From Sphingomonas faeni (GTDB taxonomy: Bacteria > Pseudomonadota > Alphaproteobacteria > Sphingomonadales > Sphingomonadaceae): 64,000 bases of DNA. Of this stretch, positions 1-8,650 are shown piece after piece. Positions within the stretch are counted from its first letter, which is position 1; every line of letters begins with the position of its first letter. Made by a program: the position numbers and the translations under genes. The notes beneath the pieces were generated by a model, which was not told the DNA's origin, ran no database searches, and saw only the letters and a program-made list of their open reading frames with translations. The stretch is taken from NCBI RefSeq assembly GCF_023195535.1, contig NZ_JALPNF010000002.1:546761-610760 (forward strand), in the 5' to 3' direction.

Positions 1-466
1 GCTTCATGTCGAAGCCGCCCATCTGCTGGAAATAGGTGAACTGCGTCACCTCCATGCCGTCGCACCAGACCTCCCAGCCGAGACCCCAGGCGCCGAGCGT
101 CGGGCTCTCCCAGTCGTCCTCGACGAAGCGGATGTCGTGGCGCAGCATGTCGATGCCGATCGCCGCGAGGCTGCCGAGATAGAGTTCCTGGAGGTTGGCG
201 GGGCTCGGCTTCAGGATGACTTGATACTGGTAGTAATGCTGGAGCCGGTTGGGGTTCTCGCCGTAGCGCCCGTCGGTCGGGCGGCGGCAGGGCTGGACGA
301 ACGCGGCGTTCCACGGTTTCGGCCCGAGCGCGCGGAGCGTCGTGGCGGTGTGGAAGGTGCCCGCGCCCATTTCCATGTCGTAGGGCTGCAGGATCAGGCA
401 TCCGTGCTCGCTCCAATAGTCGTGGAGCGTGAGGATCATGCGCTGGAAGCTGAGAGGCTTTTTCAC
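1..466 (-). CDS. glyQ: Glycyl-tRNA synthetase alpha subunit (5' part, runs off window)
   Basis: Charges tRNA-Gly with glycine as the alpha chain of the alpha2beta2 bacterial GlyRS in the cytoplasm. The reverse strand encodes the strongly conserved GlyQ N-terminus, including [56 protein letters not shown] and VTQFTYFQQ. The 3' part lies outside the window. The start is uncertain: GTG codons at 466, 478 and 490 lie in one frame inside a 12-bp direct repeat, and none has a clear Shine-Dalgarno. I chose 466 because family similarity begins just after it. It is transcribed divergently from the TraB/GumN gene. Confidence 0.93.
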   Translation of the reverse strand, partial: MKKPLSFQRMILTLHDYWSEHGCLILQPYDMEMGAGTFHTATTLRALGPKPWNAAFVQPCRRPTDGRYGENPNRLQHYYQYQVILKPSPANLQELYLGSLAAIGIDMLRHDIRFVEDDWESPTLGAWGLGWEVWCDGMEVTQFTYFQQMGGFDMK

Positions 467-587
467 GGGCTGGGTCACGGGCTGGGTCACGGGCTGGGCT
501 TTGGCGGATGGGGGTGCGGGAGGCAAGTGGTGCGTTGCGCTCTGCGCTCCTACATGGGGGCGAACTCACGGTAAGGATGCCCTCCCC

Positions 588-1508
588 TTGAAGCTGTTTT
601 CGAAGATCGCGTCGTTCCGATCCGCCTTGTCTGCGCTGGCGATGGCGTTCGCTTTGCCCGCCTGTGCGCAGGTCGCGCCGAAGCCCGTCCAAGCCGCCAA
701 CGACGCCGATCCGGCGTTGTGGGTGGTGAAGGACAAGGACACGACGATCTACCTGTTCGGGACGATCCATGTGTTGAAGCCCGGCATGACGTGGTTCGAC
801 GAGGCGGTGAAGACCGCATTCGATCGCTCGCAACAGGTGGTGCTGGAGCTGGTGATGCCGGATCCGGCGAAGATGCAGTCGCTGGTGATGGCGACGGGCG
901 TGTCGAAGGACGGTCCGACGCTGACCGAGCAGCTGCCCGCGGACAAGCGTGCGGCGTATGCGAAGGCGGTGACCGATCTGGGGTTGCCGGCGAATGCGTT
1001 CGACCGGTTCAAGCCTTGGCTGGCGGCGACGAACCTGTCGATCGCGCCGCTGTCGAAGCTTGGGTACGAGTCGGCGAACGGGCCCGAGCATGTGATCACC
1101 GAGGCGGCGAAGGCTGCGGGGAAGCCGGTGATCGGGCTGGAGACGGCGGAGCAGCAGCTCGGGTATTTCGGTGGGTTGTCGCAAACCGCGCAGTTGCAGT
1201 TTCTCGGGAGCACGATCGACGAGTTGCCGAAGCTGGAAAGCACGATGGCGACGATGGTCGACGAGTGGGCGAGAGGCGATCCCGAGGCTTTGGCCAAGGA
1301 GATGAACGACAGTTTGAAGGACTCGCCCGAGGTGGCGAAGGTGTTGCTGGTGGACCGCAATGCGCGCTGGGCGGAGTGGGTGAAGACTCGACTCGGGACT
1401 CCGGGGACTGTGTTCGTTGCGGTTGGGGCTGGGCACCTCGCAGGGAAGGACAGCGTTCAGGCGCAATTGGCTAAGCTTGGGGTGAAGGCCGAGCGGGTAC
1501 AGTATTGA
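588..1508 (+). CDS. TraB/GumN family lipoprotein
   Basis: A 306-residue TraB/GumN (Tiki-like) protein; members are putative metal-dependent proteases, but the bacterial role is not established. The N-terminus is a lipoprotein signal with LPAC at residues 23-26. The family motif LFGTIHVLK is at 56-64 and the C-terminal VGAGHLAG motif is near the end. I chose the TTG start at 588 because AAGGA at 573-577 sits 10 nt upstream and the signal peptide begins there. The open frame extends upstream to 429, but that part overlaps glyQ and looks non-coding. The family assignment is firm; the function is inferred. Confidence 0.85.
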   Translation: MKLFSKIASFRSALSALAMAFALPACAQVAPKPVQAANDADPALWVVKDKDTTIYLFGTIHVLKPGMTWFDEAVKTAFDRSQQVVLELVMPDPAKMQSLVMATGVSKDGPTLTEQLPADKRAAYAKAVTDLGLPANAFDRFKPWLAATNLSIAPLSKLGYESANGPEHVITEAAKAAGKPVIGLETAEQQLGYFGGLSQTAQLQFLGSTIDELPKLESTMATMVDEWARGDPEALAKEMNDSLKDSPEVAKVLLVDRNARWAEWVKTRLGTPGTVFVAVGAGHLAGKDSVQAQLAKLGVKAERVQY

Positions 1509-1562
1509 GTCGCTGCCGGGTTTAATCTGCCGGGTTTAAACGCGACGCCCCGCCCATCCATT

Positions 1563-1646
1563 CCGTCACCCCAGCGAAAGCTGGGGTCTCGTGCGTCGAG
1601 GGCGCGCTCGGTTACGCGGAGACCCCAGCTTTCGCTGGGGTGACGG
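1563..1646. repeat. Paired-hairpin element, family A (copy A1)
   Basis: Two perfect 28-bp inverted arms (1563-1590 and 1619-1646) flank a 28-bp spacer. Each arm is itself a hairpin, ACCCCAGC-GAAA-GCTGGGGT, with a GAAA loop. The same arm sequence recurs near 23.3, 26.1, 26.3, 37.8 and 50.1 kb. It lies between the TraB/GumN gene and rplY. The architecture resembles REP/BIME elements. Confidence 0.9.
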
Positions 1647-1797
1647 GGTTTAGTCAGGGGGAACTTGCTCAGGGCGCATCCCCAAGGCGCAGAATTGCTT
1701 TTGCCCCCCACTTCCGCTATGCGCCCGCGCTTCCGGTCCATGGTCATCCCTGGAGGCGTGGGCGGGAAGGACAACAAACGAGTTTCGGAGAATATAG

Positions 1798-2496
1798 ATG
1801 AGCGACCAGTTGACGCTCGCAGCCGAGACGCGTGACCGGGTTGGCAAGGGAGCCTCCCGGGCGCTGCGTCGTGATGGCCGCGTGCCTGCCGTGATCTACG
1901 GCCTGAACAAGGAGCCGATGTCGGTTCACCTCGAGGAAAAGGCGCTGATGAAGGCGCTGATGACCGGCCACTTCATGAATTCCGTCGTGATGGTCAACGG
2001 CATCCGCACGCTGCCGAAGGACGTCTCGTTCCACCCGGTTTCGGATCGTCCGATCCATGTCGATTTCCTGCGCATCGGTGCGCACTCGACCGTGACGGTC
2101 GCCGTGCCGGTCGTGTTCACCGATGAAGACGACGCGCCGGGCATCAAGAAGGGCAAGGGCGTCCTCAACATCACGCGCCACGAGATCGAGCTGGTCGTCG
2201 ACGCGTCGGACATCCCGAGCGAGATCACGATTTCGCTCGCTGGCAAGGAAATCGGTGACTCGATCCACATCAGCGACGTGAATCTGCCCAAGGGTGCTGT
2301 GCCCGCGATCGACGACCGCGACTTCGCGATCGCCACGATCGTGCCGCCGACCGTGCCGACCGTCGAGGACGAGATCCTCGAGGCTGAGGTTGCCGAAGCA
2401 CAGGCTGCCGAAGCTGCCGCCGAGGAAGAGACCCCGGTCGAGCCGAACGACGACGACAACCACGACGACAAGATCACGCCGCAAAAGAAGGACTGA
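1798..2496 (+). CDS. rplY: 50S ribosomal protein L25/general stress protein Ctc
   Basis: Binds 5S rRNA in the large ribosomal subunit. The 232-residue product is the long Ctc/TL5 form: an N-terminal L25 beta-barrel (about 1-95, with [20 protein letters not shown]) followed by the TL5 beta-domain (about 100-190) and a disordered acidic tail of Glu, Asp and Ala. CGGAG precedes the ATG. It is followed by a strong intrinsic terminator and then by pth, the usual rplY-pth order. Confidence 0.96.
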   Translation: MSDQLTLAAETRDRVGKGASRALRRDGRVPAVIYGLNKEPMSVHLEEKALMKALMTGHFMNSVVMVNGIRTLPKDVSFHPVSDRPIHVDFLRIGAHSTVTVAVPVVFTDEDDAPGIKKGKGVLNITRHEIELVVDASDIPSEITISLAGKEIGDSIHISDVNLPKGAVPAIDDRDFAIATIVPPTVPTVEDEILEAEVAEAQAAEAAAEEETPVEPNDDDNHDDKITPQKKD

Positions 2497-2527
2497 GGGT
2501 TCAGCCCTTCGTCTTAGGATGATCTGG

Positions 2528-2560
2528 CGGGCGGGAAAGCAGGGCTTTCCCGCCCGTTTT
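2528..2560 (+). terminator. Intrinsic terminator of rplY
   Basis: A perfect 13-bp GC-rich stem (2528-2540 with 2544-2556), a 3-nt AGG loop, then TTTT at 2557-2560. It begins 31 nt after the rplY stop codon. Confidence 0.9.
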
Positions 2561-2568
2561 CGTACTAC

Positions 2569-2663
2569 CGTCATGCCGGGCTTGTTCCGGCATCCACCGT
2601 TCCGCACATTCGACAGGATTGAGCGTGCGGAACGCTGGGCCCCGGCCTCCGCCGGGGTGACGG
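2569..2663. repeat. Paired-hairpin element, family C (copy C1)
   Basis: The left hairpin is ATGCCGG-GCTTGTT-CCGGCAT and the right is CCCCGGC-CTCC-GCCGGGG ending in GTGACGG. Between them is a second inverted pair, CGTTCCGCAC and GTGCGGAACG. It lies between the rplY terminator and pth. A second copy in inverted order is at 19.4 kb. Confidence 0.8.
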
Positions 2664-2688
2664 AAATGTTTTGTGACTGGGAATTGAA

Positions 2689-3258
2689 ATGCAGATCTGG
2701 GCGGGACTCGGCAATCCGGGGGCGCAATATGCGATGCACCGGCACAATGTCGGGTTCATGGTCGCCGACGCGATCGCCGAGGTGCACGGCTTCGGCGCGG
2801 TGAAGAAACAGTTCCAGGGCTGGACGCAGGAGGGGCGGATCGGTTCGACCAGGATCCTGCTGCTGAAGCCCGCGACCTTCATGAACGAGAGCGGCCGGTC
2901 GATCGGCGAGGCGCTGCGCTTTTACAAGCTCGGCGTCGAGGCGCTGACGGTGTTTCACGACGAGCTCGATATCGCGCCGTTCCGCGTGAAGGTGAAGACC
3001 GGCGGCGGGACCGCGGGGCATAACGGACTGCGCTCGACCGACCAGCATCTGGGGCCGGATTTCCGGCGGGTGCGGCTGGGGATCGGGCATCCGGGGCACA
3101 AGGATCGCGTCACCGGCTATGTGCTCGGGAATTATTCTAAGGCCGAGATCGAGCCGTTGAGCGACATGCTCGGCGCGGTCGCGGCAGAGGCCAAGTGGCT
3201 GGCGGAGGGCGACGACGTCCGCTTCATGAACGATGTCGCGTTGAGGATGCAGCCATGA
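2689..3258 (+). CDS. pth: Peptidyl-tRNA hydrolase
   Basis: Cleaves the ester bond of peptidyl-tRNA released from stalled ribosomes. The 189-residue length is typical. Catalytic and substrate residues are visible: GLGNPG at 6-11, the catalytic His19 in MHRHNVGF, the PATFMNESG loop, the aspartate of FHDELDI, and TAGHNGLRS. It overlaps the next gene by the four bases ATGA, so the two are probably translationally coupled. Confidence 0.97.
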   Translation: MQIWAGLGNPGAQYAMHRHNVGFMVADAIAEVHGFGAVKKQFQGWTQEGRIGSTRILLLKPATFMNESGRSIGEALRFYKLGVEALTVFHDELDIAPFRVKVKTGGGTAGHNGLRSTDQHLGPDFRRVRLGIGHPGHKDRVTGYVLGNYSKAEIEPLSDMLGAVAAEAKWLAEGDDVRFMNDVALRMQP

Positions 3259-3860
3259 CCACCCGCTCTCTGTTTGCCACGCGGTTCTACGAGGCCGATC
3301 TCGGCGACGACGATCTGGTCGAGGAACTGGAGGATGCCGCGGTCGAACTGGCGAAGGCCGATCGCGCAGGCGTCGCGTGGTCGAAGGCGCATGGGTATCG
3401 CGGGTATACGTCGTATGCGTCGCTGAATGACCTGCCGTTGCGCGATCCGCGGTTCGGGGATCTGGTGCGGCTGCTGAACAAGCATGTCGCGCAGTTCGCG
3501 AAGGATTGTGCGTTCGATCTTGGCGGGCGGAAGTTGAAGCTCGACAGCCTTTGGGTGAACGTCCTGAAGCCGGGTGGCGCGCATTCGGGGCATATCCATC
3601 CGCATAGCGTCGTGTCTGGGACGATGTACGTGGCTATTCCCGAGGGGGCTGGGGCGCTGAAGCTGGAGGATCCGCGATTGCCGATGATGATGGCGGCGCC
3701 GACGCGGCTTGAGGATGCGCCGGAGGATCTGCGGACGTTCGTTTATGCCGAGCCTAAGCCGGGGAGTGTGTTCTTGTGGGAGAGCTGGTTGCGGCATGAG
3801 GTCGTGCCGAATGCCGCCAAGGGCGAGCGGATCAGTATTAGTTTTAACTATCGGTGGTGA
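3255..3860 (+). CDS. Putative 2OG-Fe(II) oxygenase (TIGR02466-like)
   Basis: A 201-residue protein with the fold signature of iron/2-oxoglutarate oxygenases. A first metal ligand lies in SGHIHPHS followed by GTMYVAIPEGAG. The second His is in WLRHEVVPN, and the Arg of KGERISISFNYRW should bind 2-oxoglutarate. The start is the ATG overlapping the pth stop. The substrate is unknown. Coupling to pth suggests a cytoplasmic role. Confidence 0.8.
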   Translation: MTTRSLFATRFYEADLGDDDLVEELEDAAVELAKADRAGVAWSKAHGYRGYTSYASLNDLPLRDPRFGDLVRLLNKHVAQFAKDCAFDLGGRKLKLDSLWVNVLKPGGAHSGHIHPHSVVSGTMYVAIPEGAGALKLEDPRLPMMMAAPTRLEDAPEDLRTFVYAEPKPGSVFLWESWLRHEVVPNAAKGERISISFNYRW

Positions 3861-3892
3861 TTGGGGCGGCTGAGACAGCTCGGCATGCGAAG

Positions 3893-4002
3893 TACCACCC
3901 CGGCGCAGGCCGGGGCCCAATTGGGGAACGTCGCTAACGAAGGACCGCCCTTCCTCACAACCGCCTTCCCAATTGGGCCCCGGCCTTCGCCGGGGTGGTG
4001 GT
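3893..4002. repeat. Paired-hairpin element, family B (copy B1)
   Basis: The left arm carries CCCCGGC-GCAG-GCCGGGG and CCCAATTGGGG. The right arm carries CCCAATTGGG and CCCCGGC-CTTC-GCCGGGG ending in TGGTG. The spacer resembles those of the other family B copies (10.3, 13.5, 36.3 and 56.9 kb). Confidence 0.88.
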
Positions 4003-4015
4003 ATTGCACCTTCTT

Positions 4016-4113
4016 ACCCCCTCCCCTTCAGGGGAGGGTTGGGGTGGGGCTTGGCCGCGGATGCACGCGCTTGGGGCACTGCCCCACCCCGACCCTCCCC
4101 TGAAGGGGAGGGA
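4016..4113. repeat. Paired-hairpin element, family E (copy E1)
   Basis: Inverted hairpins CCCTCCCC-TTCA-GGGGAGGG and CCCTCCCC-TGAA-GGGGAGGG, with flanking GGGGTGGGG and CCCCACCCC also complementary. It is back to back with B1 and, with it, fills the space between the convergent oxygenase and alcohol dehydrogenase genes. Confidence 0.85.
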
Positions 4114-4150
4114 GCAGGAGGGACGACGCGCGTGATGCCCCCCTGCCCGA

Positions 4151-5215
4151 TTACGCCGTCTTCATCGTCGCCATGTCGATGACGAAGCGGTACTTCACGT
4201 CGCTCTTCACCATGCGCTGATACGAAGGTTCGATCTCGTCCATGCGGATCATCTCGATGTCCGATACCAGGCCATGCTCGTTACAGAAATCGAGCATCTC
4301 CTGCGTCTCGGCGATGCCGCCGATCAGCGAGCCGGCAATCGCGCGGCGCTTGAAGATCAGGTTGCCGACCGAGGGCGACGGATGCGCGTGCTCGGGCACG
4401 CCGACCAGCGTCATCGTGCCGTCGCGCTTGAGCAACGCGGTGAACGTGTCGAGGTTGTGGCTCGCCGCAACCGTGTTCAGGATGAAGTCGAAGCTGTTGG
4501 CGTGCTCGGCCATCGCGGCTTCGTCCTTCGAGACGATCAGGTCCTTCGCGCCGAGACGCTTGGCGTCGTCGCGCTTGTTCGGCGAGGTCGAGAAGACATA
4601 GACCTCGGCACCCATCGCGTTGGCGATCTTGACGCCCATGTGGCCGAGACCACCGAGGCCGACGATGCCGACTTTCTGGCCGGGGCCGACCTTCCAGTGC
4701 TTGAGCGGCGAATAGGTGGTTATGCCGGCGCACAGCAGCGGCGCGACCGCGGCGAGGTCGGCTTCGGGATGCGAAACCTTCAGCACGAAGCCTTCGTCGA
4801 CGACGATCTTGTCCGAATAGCCGCCGAAGGTGTGGCCGCCGAGCACGGGATCGGGGCCGTTATAGGTGCCGACGAAGCCGGTGGTCTCGCAATATTGCTC
4901 CTCGCCATCCTTGCACGACGGGCACTCGCCGCAGCTGTCGACCATGCAGCCGACACCGACGACGTCGCCGACCTTGAACTTGGTGACGTCGCTGCCGACC
5001 GCGGTGACGTGGCCGACGATCTCGTGGCCGGGGACGCAGGGGTAGAGCGTGCCTTCCCATTCGCCCTTGGCGGTGTGGAGGTCGGAATGGCAGACGCCGC
5101 AGAACGCGATGTCGATCGCGACGTCGGTCTTGCCGGGTTCGCGACGCTCGAACGAGAAGGGGGCGAGCGGGGTTTCGGGGGATTGCGCGGCGTAGCCGTG
5201 GGCGGTCGTGGTCAT
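4151..5215 (-). CDS. Zinc-dependent NAD(P) alcohol dehydrogenase (YahK/CAD type)
   Basis: A medium-chain dehydrogenase of 354 residues that likely reduces aldehydes with NADPH. The catalytic zinc ligands are Cys39 (FCGVCHSD) and His64-Glu65 (PGHEIVG). The structural zinc cysteines are in CGECPSCKDGEEQYC, and the nucleotide-binding loop is GLGGLGHMG. I chose the ATG at 5215 because AGGA lies 6 nt upstream. A TACCG-AG-CGGTA palindrome about 60 bp upstream may be its operator. Confidence 0.92.
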   Translation of the reverse strand: MTTTAHGYAAQSPETPLAPFSFERREPGKTDVAIDIAFCGVCHSDLHTAKGEWEGTLYPCVPGHEIVGHVTAVGSDVTKFKVGDVVGVGCMVDSCGECPSCKDGEEQYCETTGFVGTYNGPDPVLGGHTFGGYSDKIVVDEGFVLKVSHPEADLAAVAPLLCAGITTYSPLKHWKVGPGQKVGIVGLGGLGHMGVKIANAMGAEVYVFSTSPNKRDDAKRLGAKDLIVSKDEAAMAEHANSFDFILNTVAASHNLDTFTALLKRDGTMTLVGVPEHAHPSPSVGNLIFKRRAIAGSLIGGIAETQEMLDFCNEHGLVSDIEMIRMDEIEPSYQRMVKSDVKYRFVIDMATMKTA

Positions 5216-5273
5216 GAAGTTCCTGGGGCTTTTTGGAGAGACGGCTATCATAACCCTCGAACTACTACTTCTC

Positions 5274-5285
5274 TACCGAGCGGTA
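5274..5285. promoter_or_regulatory. Candidate TetR-type operator upstream of the alcohol dehydrogenase
   Basis: An inverted repeat TACCG-AG-CGGTA, 59-70 bp before the dehydrogenase ATG. ACCG-NN-CGGT palindromes are common TetR-family sites. No tetR gene is next to it, so the assignment is an inference. Confidence 0.4.
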
Positions 5286-5341
5286 TGATAATTTTGCTGC
5301 ACTGCGGCAATCGAGTGGGTCGATCAGGCCCAGTTCTTGCT

Positions 5342-5466
5342 GATCCTCCCCCGCCAGGGGGAGGTGGCAGGCGCTTGCCTGACGGAGGGGGAGGCAGGCG
5401 CAACGTTGGTTGCGTGTTCCTCCCCCTCCGTCGCTTCGCGCCACCTCCCCCTTGCGGGGGAGGATC
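5342..5466. repeat. Paired-hairpin element, family D (copy D1)
   Basis: Outer hairpins CCTCCCCC-GCCA-GGGGGAGG and CCTCCCCC-TTGC-GGGGGAGG flank an inner inverted pair, GACGGAGGGGGAG and CTCCCCCTCCGTC. The element can therefore fold as four stems. It lies between the divergent dehydrogenase and ychF. Apart from this and the operator candidate, I see nothing else in 5216-5559. Confidence 0.88.
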
Positions 5467-5559
5467 AGAGGAAAGGCGTCCTCCGCTGGCCTTCCGGACC
5501 GCCCTGCCCTAAAGCGCCCGCACATTCTTATACCCCCAATCTCAAACTAAAGGCATATC

Positions 5560-6657
5560 ATGGGTTTTCGCTGCGGCATCGTGGGGCTGCCGAACGTCGG
5601 CAAGTCCACTCTCTTCAACGCGCTGACCGAGACGGCCGCGGCGCAGGCGGCGAACTATCCGTTCTGCACGATCGAGCCGAACGTCGGTAACGTCGGCGTG
5701 CCCGACAAGCGGCTCGATGCGCTGGCGAAGATCGCCGGATCGCAGAAGATCATCGAGACGCAGTTGGGTTTCGTCGACATCGCCGGGCTGGTGCGCGGCG
5801 CGTCGAAGGGCGAAGGGCTCGGCAACCAGTTCCTCGGCAACATCCGCGAGGTCGACGCGATCGTCCACGTGCTGCGCTGCTTCGAGAATGGCGACGTGAC
5901 GCATGTCGATAACAAGGTCGATCCGATCGCCGACGCCGAGACGGTCGACACCGAGCTGATGCTGAGCGACCTCGAAAGCCTCGAAAAGCGCGTCCCGAAC
6001 CTCGCCAAGAAGGGCATGCAGGGCGACAAGGAAGCCAAAATCGGCGCCGCGGTGCTCGGCCAGGCGCTCGAACTGCTGCGCGAAGGCAAGCCCGCGCGGT
6101 TGACCGTGCCGAAGGACGAGGACGAGGCGCGCGTGTTCGCGCAGGCGCAGCTGCTGACGGCCAAGCCGGTGCTGTACGTGTGCAACGTCGACGAGGGCGA
6201 TGCCGCGAACGGCAATGCGCTGTCGGCGCGGGTGTTCGAGAAGGCGAAGGCCGAGGGCGCGGAAGCGGTGGTGGTGTCGGCGGCGATCGAAGCGGAAATC
6301 GCGACGATGCCGGCGGAGGATCGCGGCGAGTTTCTCGGCGAGCTAGGGCTGGAGGAGACCGGCCTCGCCCGCGTCATCACTGCGGGGTACAAGCTGCTGC
6401 ATCTGCTGACGTTCTTCACGGTCGGGCCGAAGGAAGCGCGTGCCTGGACCGTCCACGAGGGCGCGACCGCACCGCAGGCGGCGGGCGAGATCCACGGCGA
6501 TTTCGAAAAGGGCTTCATCCGCGCCGAGACGATCGCGTTCGACGACTTCATCGCGCTGGGTGGGGAATCGAAGGCGCGCGAGTCCGGCAAGCTGCGCGCG
6601 GAAGGCAAGGCGTACGTCGTTCAGGACGGCGACGTGATGCACTTCCTGCATAGCTGA
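5560..6657 (+). CDS. ychF: Redox-regulated ATPase YchF (Obg-like)
   Basis: A 365-residue ribosome-associated ATPase of the Obg/YchF group, implicated in stress and translation control. The P-loop GLPNVGKST is at 9-17, followed by the G3 motif DIAGL. The G4 position reads CNVDE instead of NKxD, as expected for YchF, which prefers ATP over GTP. A coiled-coil middle region and a C-terminal TGS domain follow. The length is normal. Confidence 0.96.
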   Translation: MGFRCGIVGLPNVGKSTLFNALTETAAAQAANYPFCTIEPNVGNVGVPDKRLDALAKIAGSQKIIETQLGFVDIAGLVRGASKGEGLGNQFLGNIREVDAIVHVLRCFENGDVTHVDNKVDPIADAETVDTELMLSDLESLEKRVPNLAKKGMQGDKEAKIGAAVLGQALELLREGKPARLTVPKDEDEARVFAQAQLLTAKPVLYVCNVDEGDAANGNALSARVFEKAKAEGAEAVVVSAAIEAEIATMPAEDRGEFLGELGLEETGLARVITAGYKLLHLLTFFTVGPKEARAWTVHEGATAPQAAGEIHGDFEKGFIRAETIAFDDFIALGGESKARESGKLRAEGKAYVVQDGDVMHFLHS

Positions 6658-6675
6658 GGATTTGGCGGCGGCGGG

Positions 6676-7077
6676 TCAGCGATAGTTTTCGCAGGCTATC
6701 CCGTCGCCGTCGCCGTCCATGCCGGAACGATAGCCCGGCTGGCCGCGGTGAAGCGGCGCTACCCCCGCCGCCCGCACTTCGCGGCACCCGCTGTAGAAGA
6801 TCGCGCTTTCCGATCCGGCGCTGGCTGACTGGCGCGCCGGGGTCGATGATCGATATGCCGGTCGAACGACGTTGTAGGGCTCGGCGTCAACGACTGGCTG
6901 GGCAGGCGCGACGACATGACGCTTCAATGTCGGCGGCGCAACGACCGCCGGATCGGGCACGGCTGTGGTATCGACGATAGCCGGGGATGCAGTCGGCTGC
7001 GGCTCGGTGACTTTCCAGACACCGGCAAACATCAATGTCGAGGCGATCGCCGTGACCGCGATAAAGGAGCGCTCCAT
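6676..7077 (-). CDS. Secreted excalibur-domain protein
   Basis: A 133-residue protein with an N-terminal membrane or signal segment, a Pro/Ala/Val-rich linker (about 25-80) and a C-terminal excalibur domain: SGCREVRAAGVAPL, GQPGYRSGMDGDGDGIACE. The DGDGDG loop fits the calcium-binding pattern of the family. It probably acts outside the inner membrane. Its 3' end faces the ychF stop. The specific function is unknown. Confidence 0.82.
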   Translation of the reverse strand: MERSFIAVTAIASTLMFAGVWKVTEPQPTASPAIVDTTAVPDPAVVAPPTLKRHVVAPAQPVVDAEPYNVVRPAYRSSTPARQSASAGSESAIFYSGCREVRAAGVAPLHRGQPGYRSGMDGDGDGIACENYR

Positions 7078-7244
7078 AGTGCTACCATACGGGCACAGTG
7101 GTTGACGAAGACTTATCGGTGGGTTGCTCGCTTAGCAGCCGGGAAGAAAAAGTCCCCGCTCCGACACCTAAGGCATAACCTATGCGCTAATCCGGATCAT
7201 CGCTACGCCCGTACCGGCGAGCAGCGAAATTTGAGGAGCGTGAG

Positions 7245-7757
7245 ATGCGTCATACTTTGTCGGCGGCGATTGGAGTTGCCATCTTGAGTTCTGCCTCAGG
7301 CTCCGCGAGCCCGGTGCAAGGTGTGGTTTCAGGCATCTATGAACTGGACAACGCGCGGAGTGACAACGCTTTTAAGGTGATCGACAGCGCTACCGCCAAC
7401 ATTCCCGACGACAAGCGCCCTCGCATTCGGATGAGGCTCCGCAAGTCCATTGCGGTAAATAGAATTAGAATTTCCACCGCACGACGTCGAGTCGGGATCG
7501 CGTATGATGCCAAAACGCCTATCGTAGTTTGGTTAGGCGAAGAGCCGATCAAGTGGAAGCTCATCCCAGAACTTGTTTTCGATGTATCGGTGAAATCGGA
7601 TGGCGGAACCATCGCTCTAACATTCCGTGGCGAATACGGCGAGCGGACGTCAAAGTATCATAGTGTCGGCCAGGACTTGGTGGAGAATACCACCATCATC
7701 AATCCGTTGTTCTCTACGCCGATCGTCTATAATCAGGTGTATAAAAATGTTAACTGA
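7245..7757 (+). CDS. Secreted protein of unknown function
   Basis: A 170-residue protein with a short signal peptide (about 1-22, ending in SASP) and no family I recognise. The mature part is beta-rich and basic in the middle (RMRLRKSIAVNRIRI). GAGGAGCG upstream of the ATG is a good ribosome site. The gene and its flanks (about 7080-7900) are visibly richer in A and T than their neighbours, which suggests recent acquisition. Confidence 0.6.
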   Translation: MRHTLSAAIGVAILSSASGSASPVQGVVSGIYELDNARSDNAFKVIDSATANIPDDKRPRIRMRLRKSIAVNRIRISTARRRVGIAYDAKTPIVVWLGEEPIKWKLIPELVFDVSVKSDGGTIALTFRGEYGERTSKYHSVGQDLVENTTIINPLFSTPIVYNQVYKNVN

Positions 7758-7895
7758 CAGGATCTACGAGAAACCTTCTGGTGAGGGGCGGTTGAGCGGT
7801 CTTCGTCCCGTAGATGCGGATGCCGGTCAAGATAATCTGTCTAGCACCTGCTTTCCGGCGCGCGACGACCATGAACGAACGGCAGCAACCGGGCG

Positions 7896-8135
7896 TTAGC
7901 CCTCGGTCTTGGTGTGATCAGGCAATGCCAGCGGGCGTCTTGGGGCCTTGCGACCTGCGGCGGCGACTATGACCGCGCTGGACAGGAGGATGCCGGATAC
8001 GAGCGCGCCGACCGATAGCAGGCCGGCGGTCGTTACCGAGGCGTCGAAGGTCGTGCGCTTGCCGATCCGGATCGAGACTTTGGCGGCGGGGGTGCTTCGG
8101 GTTTCGGTGCGTTCGGGGTGCGTTGGGGTCTTCAT
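7896..8135 (-). CDS. Small single-pass membrane protein
   Basis: A 79-residue frame with a basic N-terminus, one hydrophobic helix (about 36-60) and a short charged tail. The ribosome site is weak. Codon use is compatible with the host. It could be a small membrane protein or a chance frame; I recognise no family. It is divergent from the Cys/His-rich secreted gene. Confidence 0.4.
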   Translation of the reverse strand: MKTPTHPERTETRSTPAAKVSIRIGKRTTFDASVTTAGLLSVGALVSGILLSSAVIVAAAGRKAPRRPLALPDHTKTEG

Positions 8136-8257
8136 GGGCGGAGGCTGAACCTTTCTCGGCTTTCGGGCAAGGCTGCGGGCTGGCGCTACGCGGGCTTTGG
8201 CGAGGTCGGGGGAGACTGCGAGGTTGTGGCGGATCGTGCGAGGGGTTAAACCGGGTC

Positions 8258-8599
8258 ATGCTCGCGCGCCTGATCCTGGCTTTGCTCCTTGCTGCGTTTG
8301 CGTTTCCTGCGGTGGCGCCGGCGGCGTGTCATGATGCGCCTGCTTCGCGGGGGTCTGCCGTCGTGATGGATATGGCGGCGATGGGCGGGACGCAGGAGGC
8401 TATGCCAGACCACGAGGCGCCCGACCGGAAGGCGACCCCGCTGCATGGGTGTATCGGGTGCGTGCCGCCTTCGAACTGGAATGGCGCCCGGGTGCCCGGC
8501 GTCGCGTTGCGGGAGCCGGCTATGGTGACCGAGCGGGCGGCGGTGTTGGATCTTGGGGCTGGCGTCGCGCCGGCTTTGCGGCCTCCGCGAGAGGCTTGA
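8258..8599 (+). CDS. Small Cys/His/Met-rich secreted protein
   Basis: A 113-residue protein with a signal peptide (about 1-22, cleaving near APAAC). Potential metal-binding residues are ACHD, a Met-rich VMDMAAMGG, MPDHEAPD and HGCIGC. I chose the ATG at 8258 because the hydrophobic signal starts there. It is 51 bp upstream of a Met/His-rich outer-membrane protein. The pair reads like a periplasmic copper-handling unit, but the function is inferred from composition and context only. Confidence 0.62.
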   Translation: MLARLILALLLAAFAFPAVAPAACHDAPASRGSAVVMDMAAMGGTQEAMPDHEAPDRKATPLHGCIGCVPPSNWNGARVPGVALREPAMVTERAAVLDLGAGVAPALRPPREA

Positions 8600-8650
8600 T
8601 CGTCGGGTGCCGATGCACCCCGATTTTCAGGCTTTTCCAAGGATATACTA

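Noticed and set aside
137..574. A 145-codon open frame on the plus strand at the window start
   Set aside because: It is antisense to glyQ, whose conserved synthetase motifs are clear on the minus strand.
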